Below are positions 26,820 to 35,733 of a stretch of 64,000 bases of DNA, piece after piece (position 1 is the first letter of the stretch; each line of letters opens with the position of its first letter). Position numbers and translations under genes: made by a program. Under the pieces are notes generated by a model, which ran no database searches, had not been told where the DNA came from, and saw only the letters and a list, made by a program, of their open reading frames with translations. This stretch comes from Chryseobacterium sp. KACC 21268 (GTDB lineage: Bacteria > Bacteroidota > Bacteroidia > Flavobacteriales > Weeksellaceae). The stretch spans positions 2,356,001 to 2,420,000 of the forward strand of contig CP117875.1 in the NCBI GenBank assembly GCA_028736075.1, given 5' to 3'.

Positions 26820-28394
26820 ATGAAAGTTGCTGATCTATATATTCGCGTGTCAACTGACGAACAAGCAGATAAAGGATATTCACAACGTGATCAGGAGGAG
26901 CGTTTACGCAAGCATTGTTCTTCTCTGAATATAACGATTGACAAAATTATTTATGAAGATCATTCTGCCAAAACTTTTGAGAGGCCTGAATGGAAAAAAT
27001 ACCTGTTTAATATTAGAAAAGGAAGAGGTTCTAAACAAAACAAGTTCTTATTTTTTACAAAATGGGATCGATTCAGCCGTAATACCAGTGAGGCTTATCA
27101 GATGATATCCAATCTTAATAAATTATGTATTACGCCTCAAGCTATTGAACAACCGTTAGATTTACGTGTACCCGAAAATAAACTGTTGTTAGCAATATAT
27201 TTATCAACGCCTGAGGTAGAAAATGACAGGAGGGCATTGAATGTGACTTATGGAATGAGAAGAGCGATTAAAGAGGGTAGAATGATGGGTATCGCTCCAT
27301 ATGGCTATATTAACAGATGTACAGAAGACGGCCGTAAATATGTAGCAGTTAAAGAACCTGAGGCAACAAACATGATATGGGCCTTTAAGCAGGTGGCGAA
27401 AGGACATCTACCTACAGCAGTTATTTTAAAAGAAATGAACAGGAGAGAAGGCAGAAAGCTGACGAAAAATTCATTTATGGATGGTTTGAGAAATATAGCC
27501 TACTGCGGAAAATTATTTCTAAAGGCGTATAACGATGAGGAGGAAAAAATTGTTGAAGGAAAACATGAAGCACTGATCTCTGAAGAACTTTTCATGAAAG
27601 TTCAAAGGGTTCTTAATCGTAAAAGTAATAAGGATGCTTTCTTACCAGCAGGAAGGATAATAAATGAAGAACGCTATCCTTTGAGGGGATTACTATTATG
27701 CCCACAATGCAATAAAACTCTTACTGCCAGTAGTGCTAAGGGAAGAAGCAAGCATTACTACTATTACCATTGTACAACCTCATGTGGTTTCAGGCATAAT
27801 TCTGAAATAGTTAATGATCTTTTTGTCGAAGAATTATCAAAATTTAGATTCAGCATCGGTGCTGAGAAAATATTAAAAACAATTTTAGAACAGAACTTTT
27901 CAATAGTTTCAAATGGTCTAAATGATGAAAGAAAGGTTTTGCAAAATAAACTTAATGCTATTGAAGGAAGAATTGACAAAGCAAGAGATATGTATCTTGA
28001 AGATAAATTGGATGAAGAAGATTTTAAGAGAATTAAAATGAAGTATAAAGTGGAAATAGAAGATATCAACTTTAAATTAAATTCATTAAAAAATTCTGGT
28101 CATACTGATGATATTGAGAAGAAGATGACTCAAGCATTAAATGCCATTGTCAACATCTCTGAAAGATATAATAACGCAAGTACAATTGACAAGCGTGCAA
28201 TTGTTGGTTTGATATATCCTGAAAAGTTAACTTTCGATGGCGAGTATTTTCAAACCACAAAAATTAACAGTTTGGCTGGTAATATTGCTTTGATTAACAA
28301 GGAGTTAGGAAATAAAAAAAACCGACAAAGAAGTGAAAAAACTTCAAATGTCGGTCTTGTGACCTCGACAGGATTCAAACCTGTAACCTTCTGA
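26820..28394 (+). CDS. Large serine recombinase (integrase) of the element
   Basis: A 524-residue large serine recombinase that would integrate and excise the element. The resolvase domain holds YIRVSTDEQ with catalytic S11; the Recombinase domain follows (GMRRAIKEGRMMGIAPYGY at about 145-162); the zinc ribbon has C294, C297, C318 and C322; a coiled coil covers about 365-425. The last residues (from about 514, V-T-S-T-G-F-K-P-V-T-F) are read from the antisense strand of the tRNA-Arg gene, and about 498-512 from the tRNA's terminator. The C-terminus has therefore probably been set by the integration site. Confidence 0.92.
   Translation: MKVADLYIRVSTDEQADKGYSQRDQEERLRKHCSSLNITIDKIIYEDHSAKTFERPEWKKYLFNIRKGRGSKQNKFLFFTKWDRFSRNTSEAYQMISNLNKLCITPQAIEQPLDLRVPENKLLLAIYLSTPEVENDRRALNVTYGMRRAIKEGRMMGIAPYGYINRCTEDGRKYVAVKEPEATNMIWAFKQVAKGHLPTAVILKEMNRREGRKLTKNSFMDGLRNIAYCGKLFLKAYNDEEEKIVEGKHEALISEELFMKVQRVLNRKSNKDAFLPAGRIINEERYPLRGLLLCPQCNKTLTASSAKGRSKHYYYYHCTTSCGFRHNSEIVNDLFVEELSKFRFSIGAEKILKTILEQNFSIVSNGLNDERKVLQNKLNAIEGRIDKARDMYLEDKLDEEDFKRIKMKYKVEIEDINFKLNSLKNSGHTDDIEKKMTQALNAIVNISERYNNASTIDKRAIVGLIYPEKLTFDGEYFQTTKINSLAGNIALINKELGNKKNRQRSEKTSNVGLVTSTGFKPVTF
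28313..28355 (-). terminator. Intrinsic terminator of the tRNA-Arg gene
   Basis: On the minus strand the stem ACCGACA/TGTCGGT (28321-28327 with 28349-28355) is extended by GAAGT/ACTTC (28330-28334 with 28341-28345) and followed by a run of seven or eight U (28314-28321). It begins 5 bases after the tRNA 3' end. It lies inside the recombinase reading frame. Confidence 0.75.
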
Positions 28395-28433
28395 GCCGTA
28401 ATCAGATGCGCTATTCAGTTGCGCCACGAGGCC
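28360..28433 (-). tRNA. tRNA-Arg (anticodon ACG)
   Basis: Minus strand, 74 nt. Acceptor stem GGCCTCG with CGAGGTC and discriminator A; anticodon stem TCTGA/TCAGA with loop TTACGGC giving anticodon ACG; T arm GGTTTGAATCC. CCA is not encoded. The 3' end faces the conjugative element, as expected where a tRNA 3' end is the attachment site, although large serine recombinases more often use other targets. Confidence 0.95.
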
Positions 28434-28448
28434 TTGTTTAAAGGTTTG

Positions 28449-28456
28449 CAAATATA
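28449..28456 (-). promoter_or_regulatory. Promoter -7 element of tRNA-Arg
   Basis: Minus strand TATATTTG, a full match to the Bacteroidetes TAnnTTTG element, ending 15 bases before the tRNA 5' end. No clear -33 TTTG was found. Confidence 0.55.
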
Positions 28457-28480
28457 GTACTTTTTTGCTTTCTTTGGAAG

Positions 28481-29533
28481 ATGAAACGTATTTTTTTACT
28501 ACTAATTTTATTTCTTTTTTCAATTTCCTGCAAAAAAGAAAATGTTCAAAAATCAAATGACAATATAACCATCTCATCACGAGTGAATTATATTGAGAAT
28601 TCCGACAACCTGACTTTGACCTCCGGAAAATTCAAAAATGTAATTTCGAGCAAAAATCTGCCTTTCAAAAAAGCAATGTTGCTAAATTCTAGCTTGATTG
28701 GCTTCTTTTCTGAACTTAATTTAGAAAATAAAATCACCGGCGTCTCCAGTCCGGAATATATTTTCTCGGAAAAAATCCACCAGTTAATCAACGAAAACAA
28801 AATCCTCAACGTTGGAAACGAACAAAAATACGACATCGAAAAAATCCTTTCCAACAAACCGGATGTCATCTTCACCAACTATGTTCCCAACTTTGCCAAC
28901 ACCTACGAAGTCCTGAAAAACAACGGCATCGAACTCATTTTCCTCGATGACTTTATGGAACAAAATCCATTAGAAAAATCAAAATATCTTTTGCTCTTCG
29001 GAAAATTATTCGGAAAAGAAAAGGAAGCGGAAAAAGCCTATCGAAACATCGAAGGCAATTACAAGAAAATCCAGGCCTTAAGCAAAAATTCAAAGTCAAA
29101 TTCGTTGGTTCTTTGCAACGAGATGTACGGAAGCCAATGGTTTCTACCAGGCGGAAACTCCTTCGTAGCCAAGCTTATCAACGATGCTGGCGGAAATTAT
29201 ATCCTCAAAGACAACAAAGAATCCACCTCGGTTCCACTAAGTTTCGAGGAAGTTTTCATCAAATCAAAACAAGCCAATTTTTGGATTAACATCAGTCCGC
29301 ACAAAAACAAAAAAGAACTTCTAACGCTCAATCCGAATTATTCAAAAATGGACGTTTTCAATTCTGGCAAATTATATATGATAAACAACCGCGAAAAAGA
29401 CCAGGCCAACGACTATTTCGAAAGTGGCATTGTCCGTTGCGACGTGGTTTTGAGAGATTATTTCAAGATTTTTCATCCAGAAGACGTAACTTTCCAGTCA
29501 GAACCGTTGGTTTATCTCAAAGAACTTAAATAA
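28481..29533 (+). CDS. Periplasmic-binding lipoprotein of an iron/cobalamin-type ABC transporter (BtuF/FecB-like)
   Basis: A 350-residue lipoprotein with lipobox S-I-S-C (C17) and the two-lobed fold of the helical-backbone metal-receptor family (PF01497): FKKAMLLNSSLIGFFSEL, then S-N-K-P-D-V-I-F-T-N-Y in lobe 1 and G-S-Q-W-F-L-P-G-G-N-S-F in lobe 2. Such proteins bind siderophores, haem or cobalamin; the substrate cannot be read from sequence. No permease or ATPase gene is adjacent, so the rest of the transporter is elsewhere. It is the first chromosomal gene after the element and runs directly into the CPBP gene (no gap). Confidence 0.85.
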   Translation: MKRIFLLLILFLFSISCKKENVQKSNDNITISSRVNYIENSDNLTLTSGKFKNVISSKNLPFKKAMLLNSSLIGFFSELNLENKITGVSSPEYIFSEKIHQLINENKILNVGNEQKYDIEKILSNKPDVIFTNYVPNFANTYEVLKNNGIELIFLDDFMEQNPLEKSKYLLLFGKLFGKEKEAEKAYRNIEGNYKKIQALSKNSKSNSLVLCNEMYGSQWFLPGGNSFVAKLINDAGGNYILKDNKESTSVPLSFEEVFIKSKQANFWINISPHKNKKELLTLNPNYSKMDVFNSGKLYMINNREKDQANDYFESGIVRCDVVLRDYFKIFHPEDVTFQSEPLVYLKELK

Positions 29534-30349
29534 ATGCAGGAACAAAATTATAAAGTCGACTTTTTCATCGGAATCATCCTCGTGGTCGGACTTTTCATCG
29601 GGCAATCATTCGCTTACGCCATCGGTTTGGGATTGTCGGCGTTATTCGACCAGGACATCAGCGAATTCGGCGGTTTCAACATCTTTATGTATTGCGCGAC
29701 AATGCTCACGCCCGTTTTATTCTTCGACCTTTTAGTCGTTAGAAAAGAAAAAAAGAAACTCAATTTCGACTTTTCAACCAAGCCATTTCGGGTTTATCTA
29801 TTGATATTCCCAATGATGTTCGGGATGATGCTCGTCGCCGATTACACCACGCAACTTATCCCAACAGAAGGCGGAATTCTCGGCCCGATTTACGAACTCT
29901 ATACCAAAGAATTCGCAAAACTCCTCAAAGACCCGGTCGCACTGGTCATTATGACCGTCATCCTCGCACCAATTCTTGAAGAAATCCTTTTCCGAGGCGT
30001 CATTATGAAAGGAATGATAAACAACAAAGTCGCTCCAGCCACCGCGATTATCGTCTCCGCCTTGATTTTCGGCGCCGTCCATTTCAATCCGTGGCAATTT
30101 GCGGGCGCATTTTTGCTCGGTTTGGTATTAGGTTTGGTGTACTACAAAACGAAATCTCTGCTGATGCCGATATTGTTGCACGCCTTCAATAACTTACTGT
30201 CAGCATTGATGATGATGTACTCGGATTCAGAAACTTTTTCCGGATTATTCAGCGTAAACAAAGAACTTCTTCTTGTCGCTGGCGTGGTAATTTTCGCAAT
30301 TCCATTTTATTTTTTCGCCATCCACAAGAATATTATTTATAAAGATTAA
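29534..30349 (+). CDS. CPBP family intramembrane metalloprotease
   Basis: A 271-residue membrane protein with about seven or eight helices. The Abi/CPBP motifs are complete: E149-E150-x-x-x-R154 (L-E-E-I-L-F-R), F-G-A-V-H183 and H216-A-F-N-N220. Family members cleave or process prenylated and other membrane substrates; in bacteria the substrates are mostly unknown. It starts at the base after the stop of the binding-protein gene. Confidence 0.9.
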   Translation: MQEQNYKVDFFIGIILVVGLFIGQSFAYAIGLGLSALFDQDISEFGGFNIFMYCATMLTPVLFFDLLVVRKEKKKLNFDFSTKPFRVYLLIFPMMFGMMLVADYTTQLIPTEGGILGPIYELYTKEFAKLLKDPVALVIMTVILAPILEEILFRGVIMKGMINNKVAPATAIIVSALIFGAVHFNPWQFAGAFLLGLVLGLVYYKTKSLLMPILLHAFNNLLSALMMMYSDSETFSGLFSVNKELLLVAGVVIFAIPFYFFAIHKNIIYKD

Positions 30350-30360
30350 AATTATGGCAA

Positions 30361-30480
30361 CTTATCCGTCTTCCGCTCCCAATCTTTTTGCCCTCGCTTT
30401 TCCAGCCACAAAAAAGGATTTCCGCTCAAGCCGGGTTGCGCTTCGCAAAGTCCAACATTTGTCATCCATACAAACTTTTG
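30361..30480. repeat. Diverged copy of a dispersed intergenic sequence
   Basis: This non-coding stretch shares the pattern T-A-T-C-C-G, then ATCTTTTT, CGCTTT, AAAAAAGGAT, TCCGCT and ATTTGTCA, in the same order and with similar spacing, with 50768-50880. The match is by eye and imperfect. I see no reading frame in it. Confidence 0.5.
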
Positions 30481-30526
30481 TCAACATTAGAAATTAATCT
30501 AAAAACTTTAAATTTGAAATGTTGAA

Positions 30527-30559
30527 AGCCTTGTCAAGGTTCCGAACCTTGACAAGGCT
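30527..30559. repeat. 16-bp palindrome between CPBP and rdgB genes
   Basis: AGCCTTGTCAAGGTTC at 30527-30542 and its exact complement at 30544-30559, with one base between. There is no T-run on either side, so it is less likely a classical terminator than a repetitive palindrome or a binding site. Confidence 0.7.
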
Positions 30560-30617
30560 GATTAAAACCCACAAATAATATCATTTATCACTTATCAACT
30601 ATCATTTATAACAACAT

Positions 30618-31202
30618 ATGGAAATCCTAATCGCCACACATAACTTACACAAAAAAGAAGAAATCCAACAAATCCTCGGACCAGACTTCATCGTGACATC
30701 GCTCACAGATTACAACCTGAACGACGAAATCATCGAGGACGGAAACACCTTCCAGGAAAACGCCCTCATCAAAGCAAAATACTGCTTCGAGAAAACCGGA
30801 AAGGGAAGTGTTGGCGACGACAGCGGATTGGTTGTGGAAGCCTTGGACGGACGACCTGGGATTTACTCCGCACGTTACGCCGGAAACCACAATTTCAAAA
30901 AGAACATCGAGAAAGTTTTGGAAGAACTGTCGGATGAACCAAATAGACGTGCTTATTTTATCACCGTTCTATGTTTCAAAGACAACGACGGCGAACATTA
31001 CTTCGAAGGCCGAGTTTACGGAAACATCACGACAGAAGTTTTCGGCGAAGATGGATTTGGTTACGACCCGATTTTCATTCCAGACGACCACAATATGACT
31101 TTCGCTCAGATGTTGCCAGAGGAAAAAAACAAAATCAGCCACAGAAGTGAAGCTTTGAAAAAATTCTTAGAATTCCTCAATTCCAAAGGGGGTCTTTTGT
31201 GA
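30618..31202 (+). CDS. rdgB: XTP/dITP pyrophosphatase (RdgB/HAM1 family)
   Basis: A 194-residue enzyme that hydrolyses ITP, dITP and XTP to keep damaged purines out of nucleic acids. The family signatures are present: the N-terminal A-T-x-N-x-x-K-x-x-E-I, S-V-G-D-D-S-G-L-V-V-E-A-L-D-G-R-P-G-I-Y-S-A-R-Y-A-G in short form (SVGDDSGLVVEALDG, then GIYSARYAG), G-F-G-Y-D-P-I-F near the end, and K-N-x-I-S-H-R-x-x-A. Length is normal. Confidence 0.95.
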   Translation: MEILIATHNLHKKEEIQQILGPDFIVTSLTDYNLNDEIIEDGNTFQENALIKAKYCFEKTGKGSVGDDSGLVVEALDGRPGIYSARYAGNHNFKKNIEKVLEELSDEPNRRAYFITVLCFKDNDGEHYFEGRVYGNITTEVFGEDGFGYDPIFIPDDHNMTFAQMLPEEKNKISHRSEALKKFLEFLNSKGGLL

Positions 31203-31257
31203 TTTTTATGATGTTTTCGTATATTTACCCTTTTATTTTTCAATACAAACAAGAAAA

Positions 31258-32175
31258 TTGAGTACATATCTTACCATTTTGGGATTCAACTCCGCAATTC
31301 CAACCATCAATTCCTCTCCAACCTCTCAGTTTTTGGAAATGGAAGAACGTCATTTCCTCATCGATTGTGGCGAAGGAACTCAGGTTCAAATGCGAAAAGC
31401 AAAAGTGCGGTTTTCCAAAATCAATCATATTTTCATTTCCCATCTTCACGGTGACCATTGTTTCGGTTTGCCGGGATTGGTTGCTTCTTTCCGACTTCTG
31501 GGAAGAAAAACCCCATTGAATATCTACGGTCCAAAAGGCATCAAAAAAATGATGGACACAATTTTCGAAATCACGGAAACCTACAAAGGTTTTGAGGTCA
31601 TCTATCACGAACTGGAAGGCAAAGAATCAGTAAAAATATACGAAGACAAAAGGGTAGAAGTCTTCACAATTCCGCTCAACCACAGGATTTATTGCAACGG
31701 TTATCTCTTCAAAGAAAAACCAAAAGAACGCCATTTGAATATGAAGGAAATCTCAAAACACAAAGAAATTGAGATTTGCGATTTTCAGAACCTGCGATTA
31801 GGGAAAGATTTCATCTCCGAAGATGGAAACATCATCGACAATGCTTCATTGACGACTGACCCGCAACCTTCCGTTTCATACGCATTTTGCAGTGACACCA
31901 AATACAAAGAAGACATCATCCCAATCATAGAAAACGTCGACGTCCTCTACCACGAATCCACTTTCTTGAATAACCTGAAAGAAATGGCAGATTACACCGG
32001 ACATTCCACAGCTTTGGAGGCCGCGACGATTGCCAAAAAAGCACAAGTCGGAAAATTGATTTTAGGACATTTCTCAAACCGTTACAGCGATTTAAGCGTA
32101 ATGACAGATGAAGCAAGACAGATTTTCCCGAATAGTTTTCTGCCTAAGGCTTTGGAGACAGTGAAGGTTGGGTAG
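31258..32175 (+). CDS. rnz: Ribonuclease Z
   Basis: A 305-residue metallo-beta-lactamase-fold tRNA 3' endonuclease. Zinc motif H-L-H-G-D-H at about 61-66, the start LTILGFNSAIPT, P-x-x-H-x-x-x-x-x-G-Y in the middle, S-D-T-K and the late G-H-F-S motif (G-H-F-S-N-R-Y) are all present. The only fitting start is a TTG codon at 31258; nearby ATG codons are in another frame. The tRNA genes here do not encode CCA, so a 3' maturase is needed. Confidence 0.93.
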   Translation: MSTYLTILGFNSAIPTINSSPTSQFLEMEERHFLIDCGEGTQVQMRKAKVRFSKINHIFISHLHGDHCFGLPGLVASFRLLGRKTPLNIYGPKGIKKMMDTIFEITETYKGFEVIYHELEGKESVKIYEDKRVEVFTIPLNHRIYCNGYLFKEKPKERHLNMKEISKHKEIEICDFQNLRLGKDFISEDGNIIDNASLTTDPQPSVSYAFCSDTKYKEDIIPIIENVDVLYHESTFLNNLKEMADYTGHSTALEAATIAKKAQVGKLILGHFSNRYSDLSVMTDEARQIFPNSFLPKALETVKVG

Positions 32176-32179
32176 AAAT

Positions 32180-32803
32180 TTATTGAACCTCTTTATTAAT
32201 GTAAAGCCAATCTTCTATCTCACTTTTTGGCGACATTTGAAAAATTTCCAGATATTCATTATACCATTTAGATTTCTGGAATTTAGAAATATTTATAGTT
32301 GAAGGAATTGAATTTGAATAATAGACTTGATTATTCAATCGAAGTTTAAATCGAATTTTTGTCGAAAAATCTCCTTTGTATTTTGGAGAATCTAATTCAA
32401 TTATTTGATTTGGGTTAAATTTGATTTTTCTGTCATAACTATTTCCGCAAGTTGAAAAACCCCAGAACTCAATTGGTTTCCACTTTCCTTTTTTGTCAAT
32501 TGCTTCTTGGATTAAATACAAACTATAATCTTGCGGAACTAAAACTAGATTTTCGCTTGAAGAATTTTTTACAAAAATTGAAAATTTATCTTTGTCTTTT
32601 TGTTCAATAAAAATGTTGACATTTTCCAGCTTACTTGATTTCACAAACTTACTATTTATGCTATCATTCAAAACCGATTCATTTATAATACGGTTTTGGT
32701 TAAAATACATTTCATTCTGCAAATCCTGTGAAAAGACTTTTGAACCTACTCCTACAACGCCAAAAATTAATAGAATTACAAGAGTTAGAGATTTGGTTTT
32801 CAT
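32180..32803 (-). CDS. Secreted hypothetical protein
   Basis: A 207-residue protein on the minus strand with a signal peptide cleaved near V-F-S-Q and a beta-rich mature domain (F-S-I-F-V-K-N-S-S-S-E-N-L-V-L-V; I-R-F-K-L-R-L-N-N-Q-V-Y-Y-S). No family recognised. It converges on rnz with a 4-bp gap. Confidence 0.7.
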   Translation of the reverse strand: MKTKSLTLVILLIFGVVGVGSKVFSQDLQNEMYFNQNRIINESVLNDSINSKFVKSSKLENVNIFIEQKDKDKFSIFVKNSSSENLVLVPQDYSLYLIQEAIDKKGKWKPIEFWGFSTCGNSYDRKIKFNPNQIIELDSPKYKGDFSTKIRFKLRLNNQVYYSNSIPSTINISKFQKSKWYNEYLEIFQMSPKSEIEDWLYINKEVQ

Positions 32804-32842
32804 AACATAGTTTATAATTCAAATATCCGAAAATTATTCTCA

Positions 32843-33157
32843 TCAAACCACATCAATACTCACAATACAAACCGCCAAAGAAATACAAATCAAAGCCACA
32901 AAGAAAAGAACATCAGCAATGTTTTCTAATCTGTCCGACAGCTTTTCCTTATCTGTTCTGATGGCAAGGAAAGATAAAGTGCAACTCAACATCAAACAGA
33001 AAATCGCGCCAACGGTAAATTCATCCAAATAAGAATGATGACTGAACTTCGTAATCTTCAAAGAAGTAATGATGACCAAACAAAATCCCAAAAGGTTGGT
33101 AGAGGCATTCAGAATGTGTGGTGCGGTTTTTTTCATTGGTTCAAATTGATGATTCAA
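32843..33157 (-). CDS. Small membrane protein, function unknown
   Basis: About 100 residues with three hydrophobic helices (about 20-38, 48-66 and 85-103). A second start, ATG at 33136 (MKKTAPHILN), is about equally likely as the one at 33157. The pattern A-P-H-I-L-N-A-S-T-N-L-L-G is like that of small flavobacterial inner-membrane proteins, but I cannot name a family. Confidence 0.6.
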   Translation of the reverse strand: MNHQFEPMKKTAPHILNASTNLLGFCLVIITSLKITKFSHHSYLDEFTVGAIFCLMLSCTLSFLAIRTDKEKLSDRLENIADVLFFVALICISLAVCIVSIDVV

Positions 33158-33267
33158 AAATATTCATTAATTCTGTGGAAAAAATATAATTGATGAATTT
33201 TTATACTTTATAAAATTATCTTATTTTTACGAAATATCAAATCAATAAAAATTTCAGTAAAAAATTT

Positions 33268-33275
33268 TATATTTG
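33268..33275 (+). promoter_or_regulatory. Promoter -7 element of the oxoacid dehydrogenase gene
   Basis: TATATTTG, an exact TAnnTTTG match, 16 bp before ATG 33291. It overlaps the in-frame TTG at 33273, which rules out that codon as the start. Confidence 0.6.
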
Positions 33276-33290
33276 TCAAAATTCAAAGTT

Positions 33291-35723
33291 ATGCAAACAA
33301 CCTACATAGAAACTCAGCAAATCTCATTTCAGGATTTTAAAAACAGCATTTTGGAAGACTATCGTTTAGGTAGGATTTCTCGCGAGATGTCCTATTTGGG
33401 AAGGCGCGAAGTTTTGACCGGTAAAGCAAAATTTGGGATTTTCGGAGACGGGAAAGAATTGCCACAGTTGGCAATGGCTAAGGTTTTTAGAAACGGTGAT
33501 TTCCGTTCGGGTTATTACCGCGACCAGACTTTTGCGTTGGCAATCGATGCGGTTTCTGTGGAAAGTTTTTTTGCACAATTATACGCTGACACAAGCGTGG
33601 AAAGAGAACCAGCATCTGCCGGAAGACAAATGAACGGCCACTACGCCACAAGAAGTTTGAACGCAGACGGAAGTTGGAAAAACTTAACTGAACAGAAAAA
33701 TATTTCATCCGACATTTCGCCAACCGCTGGACAAATGCCGAGATTATTGGGATTGGCTCAGGCTTCCAAAGTTTATAAATCCGTAAAATTCGATGGTTCT
33801 GAGAAGTTTTCAAAAGACGGAAACGAAGTAGCCTTTGGAACGATTGGCGACGCTTCAACAGCTGAAGGTCATTTTTGGGAAACTTTGAACGCCGCTTGTG
33901 CTTTGCAAGTTCCGATGATTGTTTCGATTTGGGATGATGGTTACGGGATTTCGGTTCCGACTCAAAACCAAAGAGCGAAAGCGGATATTTCCGAAATGCT
34001 TTCCGGTTTCCAAAGAAAAGCGGACGAAAAACAAGGTTGCGAAATCATCCAGGTGAAAGCGTGGGATTATCCAGCGTTGATGGAAGCTTATGCGAAAGCT
34101 GAGCATTACGCAAGATATGAAAGCGTTCCAGTGGTGATTCACGTGACGGAAGTGACACAACCACAAGGACATTCGACTTCTGGTTCGCACGAGCGTTACA
34201 AAAACGAAGAGCGTCTGAAATGGGAATCTGAGTTTGACGGAATGTTGAAATTCCGTGAATGGATTTTGGATTACAGCATCGAGATTGAAGGAAATGAAGA
34301 ATATTTGGCTTCGGTTGAAGAATTAGATTCAATCGATTCAGAATCTAAGAAATTGGTGAAAGACGGGCAGAAAAAAGCTTGGGAATCTTACCAAAATACA
34401 ATCTCAGATTTAAAAAATCAAGTTTTACCATTTGTAGAATCCATTAAAAATCAAAATGTTGAAGTTGCTCAATTAATTGAAAGCTTTAATAAAATCATTT
34501 CTAAAAGCAAGAGAGATATTTTCCATTTGGTAAGACAGTCTTTATTAGTGACAAGAGCTCAAAACTCCGCTGAAAGAACTGCTTTGAAATCGAAATACGA
34601 AGAAATATTCAAAATTGAAAAAGATAATTATTCGTCGCATTTGTATTCTCAATCTGAATGGAAAGCAACGAATGTAAAAGAAATCAAACCAATCTATTCT
34701 GATGCTTCTGAAGAAGTGGATGGCAGAGTTGTGGTACGAAATAACTTCGATAAAATCTTTGCAAAATATCCGCAAGCTTTGGTTTTCGGTGAAGATGCGG
34801 GAAATATCGGCGATGTGAATCAAGGTCTGGAAGGACTTCAGGAAAAATATGGCGAGGTAAGAATTGCTGACACAGGAATCCGTGAAGCAACAATTCTCGG
34901 ACAAGGTATAGGAATGGCGATGCGCGGTCTGAAACCGATTGCTGAAATCCAATATCTTGATTATATTTTGTACTGTTTGCAAGGAATGAGCGATGATTTG
35001 GCAACGGTTCAATACAGAACAAAAGGTGGTCAAAAAGCACCTGTCATCATTAGAACTCGCGGACACAGATTGGAAGGCGTTTGGCATTCCGGTTCGCCAA
35101 TGGCGGGAATCCTTAACCTTTCAAAAGGAATTAATATTCTGGTTCCAAGAAGTCTAACGAAAGCGGCAGGTTTTTACAACACAATGCTTCAAAGTGATGA
35201 GCCAGCCGTGATTGTAGAATGCTTGAACGGTTACAGATTGAAAGAAAAACAACCAGATAACTTAGGAGAATTCACGATTCCTGTCGGAAAAATCGAAGTG
35301 ACAAAAGAAGGTAAAGATGTTACTTTGGTAACTTACGGTTCAACTTGGAGAATCGTTACGGAAGCGGCGAATGAATTAGAAAAATTAGGAATTTTTGCAG
35401 AAGTGATTGATGTTCAGTCGTTGATTCCATTCGATTTGACTAATGAAATTGCAGAAAGCGTGAAGAAAACCAATCGATTGGTCGTAATCGATGAAGATGT
35501 GGAAGGTGGAACTTCGGCGTTTATTCTTCAGCAGATTTTAGAGAAACAAAAAGCGTTCAAATTTTTGGATTCGGAGCCATTGACGATTTCTGCGGAAAAT
35601 CACAGACCAGCTTTTGCAAGTGATGGCGACTACTTCAGCAAACCATCTTCTGATGATATAATTGAGAAAATCTACGCGATGTTTACGGAAATCAATCCTC
35701 AGAAATATCCATCGATTTATTGA
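33291..35723 (+). CDS. Branched-chain 2-oxoacid dehydrogenase E1, alpha and beta subunits fused
   Basis: An 810-residue single chain. The first half is the E1-alpha type with the thiamine diphosphate motif G-D-A-S-T-A-E-G ... N-A-A-C-A-L (about residues 190-215) and D-D-G-Y-G-I-S-V; the second half, from about 475, is the E1-beta transketolase-type domain (V-F-G-E-D, G-I-R-E-A, H-S-G-S-P, then the C-terminal domain). Its partners would be E2 acyltransferase and the dihydrolipoamide dehydrogenase encoded at 42165. The product is used for branched fatty acids typical of flavobacteria. The substrate (branched-chain rather than pyruvate) is inferred from the family. Confidence 0.9.
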   Translation: MQTTYIETQQISFQDFKNSILEDYRLGRISREMSYLGRREVLTGKAKFGIFGDGKELPQLAMAKVFRNGDFRSGYYRDQTFALAIDAVSVESFFAQLYADTSVEREPASAGRQMNGHYATRSLNADGSWKNLTEQKNISSDISPTAGQMPRLLGLAQASKVYKSVKFDGSEKFSKDGNEVAFGTIGDASTAEGHFWETLNAACALQVPMIVSIWDDGYGISVPTQNQRAKADISEMLSGFQRKADEKQGCEIIQVKAWDYPALMEAYAKAEHYARYESVPVVIHVTEVTQPQGHSTSGSHERYKNEERLKWESEFDGMLKFREWILDYSIEIEGNEEYLASVEELDSIDSESKKLVKDGQKKAWESYQNTISDLKNQVLPFVESIKNQNVEVAQLIESFNKIISKSKRDIFHLVRQSLLVTRAQNSAERTALKSKYEEIFKIEKDNYSSHLYSQSEWKATNVKEIKPIYSDASEEVDGRVVVRNNFDKIFAKYPQALVFGEDAGNIGDVNQGLEGLQEKYGEVRIADTGIREATILGQGIGMAMRGLKPIAEIQYLDYILYCLQGMSDDLATVQYRTKGGQKAPVIIRTRGHRLEGVWHSGSPMAGILNLSKGINILVPRSLTKAAGFYNTMLQSDEPAVIVECLNGYRLKEKQPDNLGEFTIPVGKIEVTKEGKDVTLVTYGSTWRIVTEAANELEKLGIFAEVIDVQSLIPFDLTNEIAESVKKTNRLVVIDEDVEGGTSAFILQQILEKQKAFKFLDSEPLTISAENHRPAFASDGDYFSKPSSDDIIEKIYAMFTEINPQKYPSIY

Positions 35724-35733
35724 TTTCTGAAAT

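Larger units (their letters stand above)
1..28360 (+). mobile_element. Integrative conjugative element, right-hand part
   Basis: A one-directional block of conjugation genes (relaxase, ParA, TraE/F/G, TraJ-N, coupling protein) followed by a methylase-helicase and a large serine recombinase that abuts a tRNA-Arg gene. The arrangement matches Bacteroidetes conjugative transposons of the CTnDOT type in gene order, but the recombinase here is of the large serine class, while CTnDOT uses a tyrosine recombinase. The right limit is taken at the 3' end of the tRNA gene; the left end and the second copy of the attachment site are outside the window. Whether it is still mobile is not known: one small tra-region gene carries a stop codon. 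Confidence 0.85.

Noticed and set aside
30579-30609. TATCATTTAT repeated 21 bp apart just before rdgB
   Set aside because: The whole stretch is low-complexity A/T with the same few words; spacing alone does not support an operator for a housekeeping gene.
33487-35087. Several long minus-strand frames opposite the E1 dehydrogenase gene
   Set aside because: The plus-strand protein is complete and conserved; the minus frames have no protein-like features.
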